Assembly (NCBI GenBank): GCA_030044455.1
Contig: JASHVU010000671.1
Coordinates: 1-8,305 of the forward strand
Direction of reading: 5' to 3'
Origin: Acidobacteriaceae bacterium
GTDB lineage: Bacteria; Acidobacteriota; Terriglobia; Terriglobales; Acidobacteriaceae
Length of the DNA stretch: 8,305 nucleotides
A program made the translations under genes and the position numbers. The notes below the pieces were generated by a model. The model searched no databases, was not told where the DNA came from, and worked only from the letters and a program-made list of their open reading frames with translations. Below are positions 1 to 6,371 of the stretch, one piece after another (position 1 is the first letter of the stretch; every line of letters begins with the position of its first letter).

Positions 1-1
1 C

Positions 2-898
2 GGCAATGTGGGCGCCAATTGCGGGTTGCGGATCGCGGAAAAAGAACTTGCCGACGTGGTGCTGGTGGACGTGATCGAAGGCGTTCCCCAAGGTAAGGGT
101 CTGGATTTACTACAATCGGGCCCGATTCAGGGCTATGACGTATCGGTCACAGGAGCCAACGATTATGAGCCGACCGCCGGCTCCGATATCGCCATTATCA
201 CCGCCGGTTTTCCGCGTACGCCCGGCATGAGCCGCGACGATCTGTTGATGAAAAACTACGACGTGGTGCGCGCGGCCACCGAGAAAATCGTGAAGTATTC
301 GCCGAACTCCATTCTGATCATCGTGACGAACCCGCTCGATGCCATGGCCCAGGCTGCCTTTCGCCAGGCCGGTTTCAATCGCGAACGGGTGATCGGAATG
401 GCCGGCGTGCTTGACTCGGCGCGCTTCCGCACCTTCATTGCCGAAGAGCTGAACGTGAGCGTCGAAAACGTAACCGCCTTTGTGCTCGGCGGTCACGGCG
501 ACACCATGGTGCCGCTCGCCCGCTATTCAACCGTGGCCGGCATTCCCGTCACTGAGCTCATCGCGTCCGACCGGCTGGAGCAGCTCATCCAGCGCACCCG
601 CGACGGCGGCGCCGAGATCGTGAAGTACCTCAAGACGGGCAGCGCCTATTACGCACCCTCCGCAGCCGTAACCGAGATGGCAGAAGCGATTCTCAAGGAC
701 AAGAAGAAGATTCTGCCCTGCGCGGCTTATCTCGAGGGTGAATACGGCATCGAAGGCTACTACATCGGCGTGCCCTGCAAGCTGGGCGCCATGGGACTTG
801 AAAAGATCATTGAGATCAAGCTTTCGGCCGAGGAAGACGCGGCCTTGAAAAAAAGCGCCGAAGCGGTGAAGGAGCTTTGCGAAGTAATCGGGGTCTAG
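2..898 (+). CDS. mdh: Malate dehydrogenase (NAD-dependent, LDH-like type), 5' partial
   Basis: Oxidises malate to oxaloacetate with NAD+ in the cytoplasm (TCA cycle). The frame is open from the left edge and reads G-N-V-G-A, the end of the Rossmann GxGNVGA dinucleotide loop, so roughly ten N-terminal residues lie outside the window. The GTG at 8 is an internal valine, not the start. Counting that valine as residue 1: Asp21 ends the second beta strand (VLVD), which favours NAD over [19 protein letters not shown] carries Arg70 and Arg76; Arg70, where lactate dehydrogenases have Gln, marks malate specificity. TNPLD supplies Asn108, LDSARF supplies Asp136 and Arg139, and [10 protein letters not shown] holds the catalytic His163. 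About 298 residues are visible, consistent with the usual ~310. The gene ends in TAG at 896-898, and a hairpin follows about 30 bases on. It converges on phoU with a 151-base gap. Family and specificity are well supported; no neighbour suggests a specialised role. Confidence 0.96.
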   Translation, partial: GNVGANCGLRIAEKELADVVLVDVIEGVPQGKGLDLLQSGPIQGYDVSVTGANDYEPTAGSDIAIITAGFPRTPGMSRDDLLMKNYDVVRAATEKIVKYSPNSILIIVTNPLDAMAQAAFRQAGFNRERVIGMAGVLDSARFRTFIAEELNVSVENVTAFVLGGHGDTMVPLARYSTVAGIPVTELIASDRLEQLIQRTRDGGAEIVKYLKTGSAYYAPSAAVTEMAEAILKDKKKILPCAAYLEGEYGIEGYYIGVPCKLGAMGLEKIIEIKLSAEEDAALKKSAEAVKELCEVIGV

Positions 899-903
899 GG
901 ATC

Positions 904-925
904 AGTGGCTAGTGGTCAGTTGAAG
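904..925. repeat. Degenerate heptamer tandem repeat (AGTGGCT-like)
   Basis: Just after the malate dehydrogenase stop, the sequence steps in units of seven: AGTGGCT, AGTGGTC, AGTTGAA. A related heptad tract lies at 1027-1047, just past the phoU stop, and shares GGCTAGT with this one. It looks like a decayed simple repeat. From memory, similar AGTGGCT/AGTAGCT tracts are scattered between genes in acidobacterial genomes; that link is not shown here. Confidence 0.4.
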
Positions 926-957
926 AAGCCCCGGGATGAATCCCGGGCTTTCAATTT
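926..957 (+). terminator. Rho-independent terminator-like hairpin after mdh
   Basis: Left arm 926-937 (AAGCCCCGGGAT) pairs with right arm 940-951 (ATCCCGGGCTTT), with one extra C bulged in the left arm. The core CCCGGGAT/ATCCCGGG is perfect. The T-rich tract TTTCAATTTT follows on the plus strand at 949-958. It lies 27 bases past the mdh stop. On the minus strand it is 93 or more bases past the phoU stop and lacks a clean U tract, so it probably serves mdh mainly. The arm sequence resembles an interspersed palindrome, so a repeat origin is possible. Confidence 0.6.
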
Positions 958-1026
958 TCAATCCCTTGCAGCCGTGAGGATCTGCCCAAAGACCGATAGA
1001 AGCCGGCTTCAGCACAATAAGCTTAA

Positions 1027-1047
1027 GGCTAGTAGCTGGAAGCTGAC
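1027..1047. repeat. Second degenerate heptamer repeat tract next to phoU stop
   Basis: GGCTAGT (1027-1033) is followed by AGCTGGA (1034-1040) and AGCTGAC (1041-1047), again in steps of seven. It ends three bases before the phoU stop triplet at 1050-1052. GGCTAGT also occurs at 907-913 in the other heptad tract, so the two tracts flank the convergent gap. No function can be assigned. Confidence 0.35.
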
Positions 1048-1049
1048 TT

Positions 1050-1721
1050 TCAGTCCATCGCCGCGCTGAGCTGGTGGCGCACATCGGCGCCGCGAATCCA
1101 GAAGATGACGTCCGTGGCAATATTCGACGCGTGGTCTGAGATCCGTTCGAGGTTCTTCGCCACCAGGATGCCGTTCATGGCTTGCTGGGTGAGCTGCGGT
1201 TTTTGTTCAATCAATGCCAGCAGGTCAGCGTGGGCGCGCCGGTTCATGCGATCGATTTCGTCGTCCATCTCGCGTACCGAGTCGGCCAGCCGCGCGTCGC
1301 CATCGAGAAGCGCCTGCAGCGAGGTGCGGATCATGCGTGCGGCGTATTCGCCCATGGCCGCAAAATCGACCGGCAGTTCTACTTCACCGAAACTCAGAAT
1401 GTCTTTGGTGCGGCGTGCAATCGCCATCGATTGATCGCCCACGCGCTCCAGGTCGCCGTTGATCTTGATTACCGCCAGAATAAAGCGCAGGTCGACGGCC
1501 ATCGGCTGCTCTTTGGCGAGCAGCTCATAGGCCATCTCGTCCAGCTCGCGCTGCGCGGTGTTAATGGCAGCTTCGTTCTGCTTGACGAACTTGCACAAAC
1601 CTTTGTCGCGCTGCAAATACGCCTCGACCGCAGACTCGACCGCCTGCTGCGCAAGGGCAGCCATGGCAAGGAGCTTGTCCTTGAGTTCGGCGAGCTGCTG
1701 ATGGAAGTGTATACGCGGCAC
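1050..1721 (-). CDS. phoU: Phosphate-specific transport system accessory protein PhoU
   Basis: PhoU is a cytoplasmic helical protein that links the Pst phosphate transporter to the PhoR sensor kinase and represses the Pho response when phosphate is plentiful. The 223-residue protein has the expected two tandem three-helix PhoU repeats. Each carries the metal-binding E-x-x-x-D signature: NGDLERVGDQSMAIA (Glu92, Asp96) in the first and KNLERISDHASNIA (Glu192, Asp196) in the second. The N-terminus (MPRIHFHQQLAELKDKLLAM) is typical of the family, which supports the GTG start at 1719-1721. A GGGGGA lies about a dozen bases upstream as a loosely placed ribosome site. The C-terminal VIFWIRGADVRH also fits. 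No pst or phoRB gene is visible, so its partners must lie elsewhere. It stands alone on the minus strand, convergent with mdh and 211 bases beyond the kdaD-like stop, and probably has its own promoter. No clear Pho box is seen. Confidence 0.93.
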   Translation of the reverse strand: MPRIHFHQQLAELKDKLLAMAALAQQAVESAVEAYLQRDKGLCKFVKQNEAAINTAQRELDEMAYELLAKEQPMAVDLRFILAVIKINGDLERVGDQSMAIARRTKDILSFGEVELPVDFAAMGEYAARMIRTSLQALLDGDARLADSVREMDDEIDRMNRRAHADLLALIEQKPQLTQQAMNGILVAKNLERISDHASNIATDVIFWIRGADVRHQLSAAMD

Positions 1722-1932
1722 TTAAGAGAAATCCCCCATCTGATCATTGTGCCTCAAGTGAGGTTACAGGACTGCGAAAAGCCTGACCAGCATCCAATCG
1801 GTTACGGCTGCGGAAAACGCGGTCCAAATTGGTCTCAACTCCAATCTTCCCCAATTGATAATGACGCACGACACCCGAAAAGGATGCCTGATTCCTGCAC
1901 GCTCTGGCTGCACCAATTGGGCCGCGAGAGCG
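1722..1932. other. Intergenic gap upstream of phoU
   Basis: There is no convincing gene in this stretch. It must hold the phoU promoter on the minus strand, but I cannot pick convincing -35 and -10 boxes. Visible structure is limited to a short inverted repeat, CCTCA-AG-TGAGG (1752-1763), some 30 bases upstream of the phoU start, and three CAATTG or CCAAATTGG palindromes near 1825-1835, 1853-1858 and 1914-1920. The right-hand end holds the hairpin listed separately. Confidence 0.5.
1900..1932 (-). terminator. Possible terminator hairpin directly after the kdaD-like gene
   Basis: CGCTCT (1900-1905) pairs with AGAGCG (1927-1932), and GGC (1906-1908) with GCC (1921-1923) across a three-base bulge, giving a 12-base loop. 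The hairpin starts at the base next to the TAG stop of the minus-strand gene. On the minus strand no U tract follows immediately; a short CCTTTT occurs about 20 bases farther on (1878-1883). Position supports a terminator, the weak tail argues against, so the call is tentative. Confidence 0.3.
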
Positions 1933-2781
1933 CTACGAAAGTGGTATCGCGCCGCCCTGCACCACTTCGTTCTCGAGCGTGCCGATTCCGTCAACCGTGA
2001 TGCTCACCTTGTCGCCGCTGGCGAGCGTGAACGAGTCTGGTGGCACGATGCCTGTGCCGGTCATCAGAAATGCGCCTGATGGAAAATGATTTTCGCGGAA
2101 GAGATACTCAACCAGCGCCTGCGGCGACCGTTTGAGAGACGCCAGCGTAGTCTCGCCGCTGAACCCGACTGAGCCGCCGCGCTCAATGCTGAGGCGGATG
2201 ATGGTTGCAACAGGAAGCATCTGATCGGTCACCAAAATGCAAGGGCCGAGTGCGCAGGAGCGATCGTAGACCTTGGCTTGCGGAAGGTAGAGCGGGTTTT
2301 CGCCCTCGATATCGCGAGAGCTCATATCGTTGCCGACGGTATAGCCGATGATCCGGCCGCGGGGATTGATGACCAGCGTCAGCTCCGGCTCGGGAACCGA
2401 CCACTTGGCATCACTGCGAATACGCACCGGCATCCCCGGCGAGGCGACGCGGTTGGGCGTTGCTTTGAAGAAGAGCTCAGGCCGCTCGGCCGAATAAACG
2501 CGGTCGTAAAAATCGCCTCCGCCCGCATCCTTCGACTCGGCCATGCGCGCGCTGCGGCTGCGGAAGTAGGTCACTCCCGCAGCCCACACTTCCTGGCTGC
2601 CGATAGGTGCAAGAATCCTGCCCGGCAGAGTGCTGCCAACAGAGTTTGTGCCGGGAATGGTGCCGAGATAGCCGGCTAGATCGGGGTGCGTGATCAGCTC
2701 GTCCCACGACGTTTCGGGAGTCTTGAAAAAACCGCCATGGTGCTCAACGAAAATGCCGGCTTCGGTGCGGTAAAGTTTCAC
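1933..2781 (-). CDS. 2-keto-3-deoxy-pentonate dehydratase, KdaD-like (FAH superfamily)
   Basis: Predicted to convert 2-keto-3-deoxy-D-xylonate or -arabinonate to 2-oxoglutarate semialdehyde, the second dehydration of the Weimberg route. The 282-residue protein closely recalls the Sulfolobus 2-keto-3-deoxy-D-arabinonate dehydratase KdaD along its length: PEVWGSGISY there matches [10 protein letters not shown] here, RPE(L/I)FFKATPNR is shared, and so is ENPLYLPQ(A/S)K. Metal-site acids appear as Glu131 and Glu133 in SVPEPEL and Asp152 in GNDMSSRD, with Lys170 in LPQAK; their spacing matches KdaD as I remember it. The C-terminal TGTGIVPP loop is also present. The chosen start is the GTG at 2779-2781, with GGAG eight bases upstream; the frame is open farther up, but that DNA codes for the preceding dehydratase. 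The GTG overlaps that gene's TGA as GTGA, implying translational coupling. FAH-family enzymes vary in substrate, so the reaction rests on context as well as similarity; xylonate versus arabinonate derivative is unresolved. Confidence 0.85.
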   Translation of the reverse strand: MKLYRTEAGIFVEHHGGFFKTPETSWDELITHPDLAGYLGTIPGTNSVGSTLPGRILAPIGSQEVWAAGVTYFRSRSARMAESKDAGGGDFYDRVYSAERPELFFKATPNRVASPGMPVRIRSDAKWSVPEPELTLVINPRGRIIGYTVGNDMSSRDIEGENPLYLPQAKVYDRSCALGPCILVTDQMLPVATIIRLSIERGGSVGFSGETTLASLKRSPQALVEYLFRENHFPSGAFLMTGTGIVPPDSFTLASGDKVSITVDGIGTLENEVVQGGAIPLS

Positions 2782-4724
2782 TGTTTGGTCTCCAGTCGAG
2801 AGATGATCATGTCCGCGTCGTAAACGCATCCACCCCAGACACCCCCGCTTGCCTGGATAAGCGCAGCCCAAAGGCGCGTGTCCTTGGGCAGGTTGGGGTC
2901 GGGCCGCAAATCTTCGCGCGGCGCGCGCTCCGCCAGTCGGCGCGCGCCTTCTTCGGAGCCAAATTTCTCGTCGGCTTCGCCCACCAGGTTCACCGTTCCG
3001 GTCAACGATCGACGGTCGATGAGGATTTCGATCAGGTCACCATCGCGCACTTTGCCGATGGGTCCCGCCGCGAGCGCCTCCGGTGAGATGTGGCCGATGC
3101 AGGCGCCCGTTGACACACCGCTGAAGCGGGCATCCGTGAGCACCGCAACGTGTTTGCAATGCGGCAGCTGCTTCAGCGCACCGGTGATCTGATAAATCTC
3201 CTGCATGCCTGCGCCGGCCGGCCCGCCGCACACCAGCACCATTACATCGCCCTGGGAAATTTCCCCACTTTTTATGGCACGGACTGCGGCCGGCTCGGAG
3301 ACGAAGACCTTCGCCGGACCAGTATGCCGGTAGACCTGATCTTCGCCCACCAGCGCCGGATCAATGGCCGTGCTTTTGATGACCGAGCTCTCCGGCGCAA
3401 GGTTGCCAACGGGAAAGCAAACGGTGGAAGTGAGTCCGCGCGAGCGTGCGCGATCGGGCGACATGATGACGTCGTCGGGGTCGATGCCGTCCTGCTTAGT
3501 GAGCGCGCGCCGCAATGCTGCACGCCTCTCACTCTGCTGCCACCAGTCGAGGCAACTGCCAAGAGTTTCGCCGCTCACTGTGGCCACCGTCTCGTCCAAA
3601 AGATCAAGGGCGCGGAGCGCCAGCATGACCTCGGGAACGCCGCCGGCCAGAAATACCTGCACGGTGGCAAAGTTTTGCGGGCCGTTGGGCAAGGCGTCAA
3701 CCAGCCGCGGTACCTGGCGGTTGACGGCTGCCCAGTCGGCGGCGGTTGGCCGTGAAAGGCCGGCGGAATAAGCGATTGCCGGCAAGTGAATGAGCAGATT
3801 TGTCGATCCGCCGAATGCCGCGTGCAGCACCATTGCGTTTTGGACTGAGGCGTTGGTGAGAATGTTTTGAACACCGAGCCCGAGTTCGTGGAGGCGCAGC
3901 AACGCTCGCGCCGAGCGCCGCGCGGCATCGAGCCAGATGGGCTGGCCTGATGGCGCAAGCGCGGTGTGCGGCAACGAAAGCCCCAGCGCCTCGCCCACCA
4001 CCTGCGATGTTGCCGCGGTGCCAAGAAACTGACAGCCACCGCCAGGCGAAGCACAGGCGCGGCAGCCCACATCGGCGGCGTACTCGAGCGTGATCTGGTT
4101 CTGCGCAAAGCGTGCGCCGATGGTTTGGATTTTTGCGGCGTCCTCGCCGTTTTCCGGCAGCAGCGTTACACCTCCGGGCACAAGCACCGCTGGCTTCACG
4201 CCCGACGATGCCAGCGCCATCATCATTGCCGGCAGTCCCTTGTCGCAGGTGGCCACGCCCAGGGTACCTTTACTCGTCGGCAACGACCGCATCAGCCGCC
4301 GCAGCACAATTGCCGCGTCGTTGCGGTAGGGCAGCGAGTCCATCATGCCGGTGGTGCCTTGCGTGCGGCCATCGCAAGGATCAGTGCACGCGCCGGCGAA
4401 TGGTATGGCGCGCATGGCCTTCAGTTCGCGCGCGGCCTCGGCGACCAGCATCCCAACCTCCCAGTGGCCGGAGTGGAAACCCAGAGCGATCGGCTCTCCG
4501 TTTTCGGCGCGAAGCCCGCCATGAGTGCTCAGGATCAGGAACTCGGGATCGAGGAGCCGCTCCGCGCTCCAACCCATCCCAACATTCTGCGAAAGCGCAA
4601 AGAGGTTTCCTGAAGGCTGAGTCAGCAGCATCTCGGCCGTGAGCGGCAGCGCGCCGGCGGGCCCGCGCGCATGCGTGGCGACGGCAAAGTCGCTGCCTGG
4701 TTCGAGAATTGATGAGAGCGAAAT
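2778..4724 (-). CDS. yjhG: D-xylonate/pentonate dehydratase, YjhG/YagF family (IlvD/Edd), with non-standard ATT start
   Basis: Predicted Fe-S dehydratase removing water from a pentonate (D-xylonate in E. coli YjhG and YagF) to give the 2-keto-3-deoxy acid. With the start at 4724 it has 648 residues, close to the ~655 of YjhG/YagF. Key motifs in that numbering: [11 protein letters not shown] with Cys117, [11 protein letters not shown] with Cys160 and Lys162, and [17 protein letters not shown] with Cys231, matching the three cluster cysteines and metal-site lysine of the fold. [18 protein letters not shown] (from about 533) carries the likely catalytic Ser535. The first in-frame ATG is at 4629-4631, but the conserved [15 protein letters not shown] lies upstream of it in the same open frame. 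That stretch has no ATG, GTG or TTG before the stop at 4779-4781. ATT at 4722-4724 would give [10 protein letters not shown], aligning with MSVRNIFADE of YjhG. It is the first gene of the pair with the KdaD-like gene (4-base overlap). Function is confident; the start is not. Confidence 0.9.
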   Translation of the reverse strand: MSLSSILEPGSDFAVATHARGPAGALPLTAEMLLTQPSGNLFALSQNVGMGWSAERLLDPEFLILSTHGGLRAENGEPIALGFHSGHWEVGMLVAEAARELKAMRAIPFAGACTDPCDGRTQGTTGMMDSLPYRNDAAIVLRRLMRSLPTSKGTLGVATCDKGLPAMMMALASSGVKPAVLVPGGVTLLPENGEDAAKIQTIGARFAQNQITLEYAADVGCRACASPGGGCQFLGTAATSQVVGEALGLSLPHTALAPSGQPIWLDAARRSARALLRLHELGLGVQNILTNASVQNAMVLHAAFGGSTNLLIHLPAIAYSAGLSRPTAADWAAVNRQVPRLVDALPNGPQNFATVQVFLAGGVPEVMLALRALDLLDETVATVSGETLGSCLDWWQQSERRAALRRALTKQDGIDPDDVIMSPDRARSRGLTSTVCFPVGNLAPESSVIKSTAIDPALVGEDQVYRHTGPAKVFVSEPAAVRAIKSGEISQGDVMVLVCGGPAGAGMQEIYQITGALKQLPHCKHVAVLTDARFSGVSTGACIGHISPEALAAGPIGKVRDGDLIEILIDRRSLTGTVNLVGEADEKFGSEEGARRLAERAPREDLRPDPNLPKDTRLWAALIQASGGVWGGCVYDADMIISRLETKQ

Positions 4725-4794
4725 ACTCGTAGCGGGTTTCCCTTCCGAATGGCTCAGCCGGCGATTGCAAAACCCGGCTCACACCGGTTCGATC

Positions 4795-4827
4795 ATTTTA
4801 CCGTTACCGGCAGTCTGAATAGACCGG
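4795..4827 (-). promoter_or_regulatory. Candidate promoter/operator for the dehydratase operon
   Basis: On the minus strand TAAAAT (4795-4800) matches a sigma-70 -10 box in five of six positions and would give a leader of about 60-65 bases before the proposed start at 4724. The -35 is poor: TATTCA (about 4817-4822) at a 16-base spacing matches three of six. Between and around the boxes are short inverted repeats, CCG-TTAC-CGG (4801-4810) and GTCT-GAAT-AGAC (4813-4824), which could be regulator sites. All of this is from inspection only. Confidence 0.3.
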
Positions 4828-4881
4828 GGCAATGGGCGAGTTGAAGAAAGCCTGCGGAGACCGTCGGCACCGATTCGCGCC

Positions 4882-4981
4882 GCCCCTACGGGGCTGAGGG
4901 TTTGTTTGTATGCCTACCCAGGATTGCGTTTGCTCATCGCGAACTTGTCCTGGGCTAACTTCTTCACCTCCCTATGGGAGG
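4882..4981. repeat. Composite three-hairpin repeat-like element
   Basis: Three inverted repeats lie in a row. The first is GCCCC-TAC-GGGGC (4882-4894). The second is CCCAGGA (4917-4923) pairing with TCCTGGG (4948-4954) across a 24-base loop. The third is CCTCCC-TAT-GGGAGG (4967-4981). The outer hairpins have the same design (pyrimidine-rich arm, three-base loop with a central A, purine-rich arm) and bracket the longer middle one, as in a mobile palindromic unit rather than chance. From memory, intergenic sequences of the type CGCCCCTACGGGGCTG and CCTACCCAGG...CCTGGGCTA recur in acidobacterial and planctomycete genomes. The third hairpin looks mutated from the first. No transposase is near, and any short ORF through it is probably an artefact. 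Confidence 0.55.
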
Positions 4982-5035
4982 CGGCAGGTCGGCGTAGACG
5001 AGGCGTGGCGCAATCCGCAGTTGAGGCAGACGATG

Positions 5036-5076
5036 TTGCAATGCTATCTGCTTCGTTGAATGGTATAAACCTTGTG
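5036..5076 (+). promoter_or_regulatory. Weak promoter candidate just before the MFS gene
   Basis: TATAAA (5064-5069) is a fair -10 box. It lies only six bases before the GTG start at 5076, which would make the transcript leaderless or nearly so. The nearest -35-like hexamer, TTGCAA (5036-5041), is 22 bases away, too far for a standard sigma-70 promoter. No Shine-Dalgarno sequence is visible before this GTG, which agrees with a leaderless message but does not prove it. Confidence 0.2.
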
Positions 5077-6371
5077 TGCCTGCCGAAGCATCTTACTCGA
5101 ATTTGAAACGCCGGGCCGACCTGCGTCGCCGCTGGGGCTATCTGATGCCGGTCGTCTTTGTCACTTACAGCCTGGCTTATCTTGGCCGCTCCAACTTCGG
5201 ATTCGGCGCTGCGGCGGGGCTGGCCAGGTCACTCAACATCACTGAGTCGCGTGCGGCGTTCTTAAGTTCGGCATTTTTTCTCGGTTATTTTCTCTTCCAG
5301 ATTCCGGCCGCTGCGTACGCGGTTCGCAGAGGCGCGGTGCGGCTCATCTTTCTGGCTCTCATCAGCTGGGGGATTTTCTCGGCGCTCACCGGCGTCATTC
5401 GCAGTTATTGGCTGCTGGTGGCGGACCGCCTCGCGCTTGGTGTCGCTGAAAGTCTCATCTTTCCTTCCATGCTCATCCTGCTGACCAACTGGTTCACGCG
5501 GGCAGAGCGTTCGCGAGCCAACGCGGTGCTCATTCTGGGCAACCCGGTAACTGTCACGTGGATGGCCGCTGTAACCGGCTATCTGATACGCGCGGTGGGT
5601 TGGCAGATGACGTTCATTCTCGAGGGCATTCCCTCGGTGGTGTGGGCCTTCATCTGGATCCTGGTGGCGCGCGACCGGCCGGTTCAGGCATCGTGGCTCT
5701 CACCGCAATCAAGTGCGGAACTCACCCGGGCGCTCGCCTACGAACAGACTGCGCTGCCCAATTACAGCAACTGGACGGCGACGCTGCGAGTGCCGGGAGT
5801 GGTTCTGCTGTGCTTCCAGTTTTTTTTCTGGAGTTTTGGAGTCTATGGCCTGGTGCTTTGGATTCCGGCGATGATCCATTCTGGCCTGTCGCGAGGAATC
5901 GAAGCGGTCGGTGTGCTGAGCGCGGCGCCATTCCTGTTGGGCGTGATCCTGATGCTGATGGTGGCGTATTTTTCTGACCGCATTCTCAAGCGCAGGGCCT
6001 TTGTTTGGCCCTTTCTCATGCTCGCCGGTCTCGCCCTTTTCTGTTCTTACGCCACGGCCGGACACAATTTCTGGCTCGCCTACGCCGCGTTGATCGTCGC
6101 CGGAGGCTGCATGTACGCGCCCTACGGCCCGTTTTTCGCCATCGTGCCTGAGATGCTACCCAGCACCGTCACAGGAGAAGTGTTCGCGCTCATCAACACC
6201 TGCGGCGCCTTGGGCGGGTTCGCCGGTACATGGCTCGTGGGCTGGCTCCAGGCACTTACCGGCAACTCGCGCGACGGCTTCCTGAGCATGTCGATTGCGC
6301 TGCTGGCTGCGGGAGTAATTACACTTTGCCTGCCGACTCCGGCACACCTGAAGCAACCGCAGCCCGCGTGA
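5076..6371 (+). CDS. MFS transporter, anion:cation symporter (sugar acid) type
   Basis: Predicted inner-membrane permease importing an organic anion, probably a sugar acid, with protons. The 431 residues form about twelve hydrophobic segments in two halves, with a basic N-terminal tail (KRRADLRRRW) before the first helix. Family-like stretches are GFGAAAGLARSLNITESRA after helix 1, a short loop with YAVRRGAVR between helices 2 and 3, and GVAESLIFPSMLILLTNWF followed by TRAERSRAN around helices 4 and 5, all typical of the ACS group (glucarate, hexuronate and related carriers). The first helix reads SLAYLGRSNF where relatives usually have Asp-Arg; here Asp is replaced by Gly. GTG at 5076 is the first usable start after the in-frame TGA at 5022-5024; the next candidate, ATG at 5145, would lose the N-terminal tail. 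Divergent from the dehydratases, its last 53 bases overlap the aldehyde dehydrogenase on the other strand. Substrate (xylonate or arabinonate) is inferred from neighbours only. Confidence 0.87.
   Translation: MPAEASYSNLKRRADLRRRWGYLMPVVFVTYSLAYLGRSNFGFGAAAGLARSLNITESRAAFLSSAFFLGYFLFQIPAAAYAVRRGAVRLIFLALISWGIFSALTGVIRSYWLLVADRLALGVAESLIFPSMLILLTNWFTRAERSRANAVLILGNPVTVTWMAAVTGYLIRAVGWQMTFILEGIPSVVWAFIWILVARDRPVQASWLSPQSSAELTRALAYEQTALPNYSNWTATLRVPGVVLLCFQFFFWSFGVYGLVLWIPAMIHSGLSRGIEAVGVLSAAPFLLGVILMLMVAYFSDRILKRRAFVWPFLMLAGLALFCSYATAGHNFWLAYAALIVAGGCMYAPYGPFFAIVPEMLPSTVTGEVFALINTCGALGGFAGTWLVGWLQALTGNSRDGFLSMSIALLAAGVITLCLPTPAHLKQPQPA

Noticed and set aside
1752..1763. CCTCAAGTGAGG palindrome upstream of phoU as a Pho box or operator
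   Set aside because: It does not resemble the direct-repeat Pho box, is short, and could occur by chance; it is mentioned only in the gap description.
1182..2000. Long plus-strand open frame of 272 codons across phoU
   Set aside because: It is antisense to a clearly recognisable phoU, has no family-like motifs, and runs on through the intergenic gap into the end of the KdaD-like gene.
3966..4613. Plus-strand open frame of 215 codons inside the dehydratase
   Set aside because: It is the antisense shadow of a strongly conserved Fe-S dehydratase region and its composition (His-, Arg- and Gln-rich) is typical of such shadows.
4381..4782. Minus-strand 133-codon frame with a GTG start overlapping the dehydratase 5' end
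   Set aside because: It offers a standard start but lies in a different frame from the conserved dehydratase sequence, and its Arg/Ala-rich product resembles nothing. I considered a frameshift joining it to the dehydratase, but the conserved N-terminus is in the main frame.
4783..4796. ATG upstream of the dehydratase in its own frame
   Set aside because: ATG ATC GAA CCG GTG is followed at once by TGA, giving a five-residue peptide. The ATG overlaps the candidate -10 box, so it is unlikely to be transcribed.
4906..5106. 66-codon plus-strand frame across the three-hairpin element
   Set aside because: It is made of the repeat-like palindromes and runs into the transporter start in another frame; there is no ribosome site or protein-like pattern.
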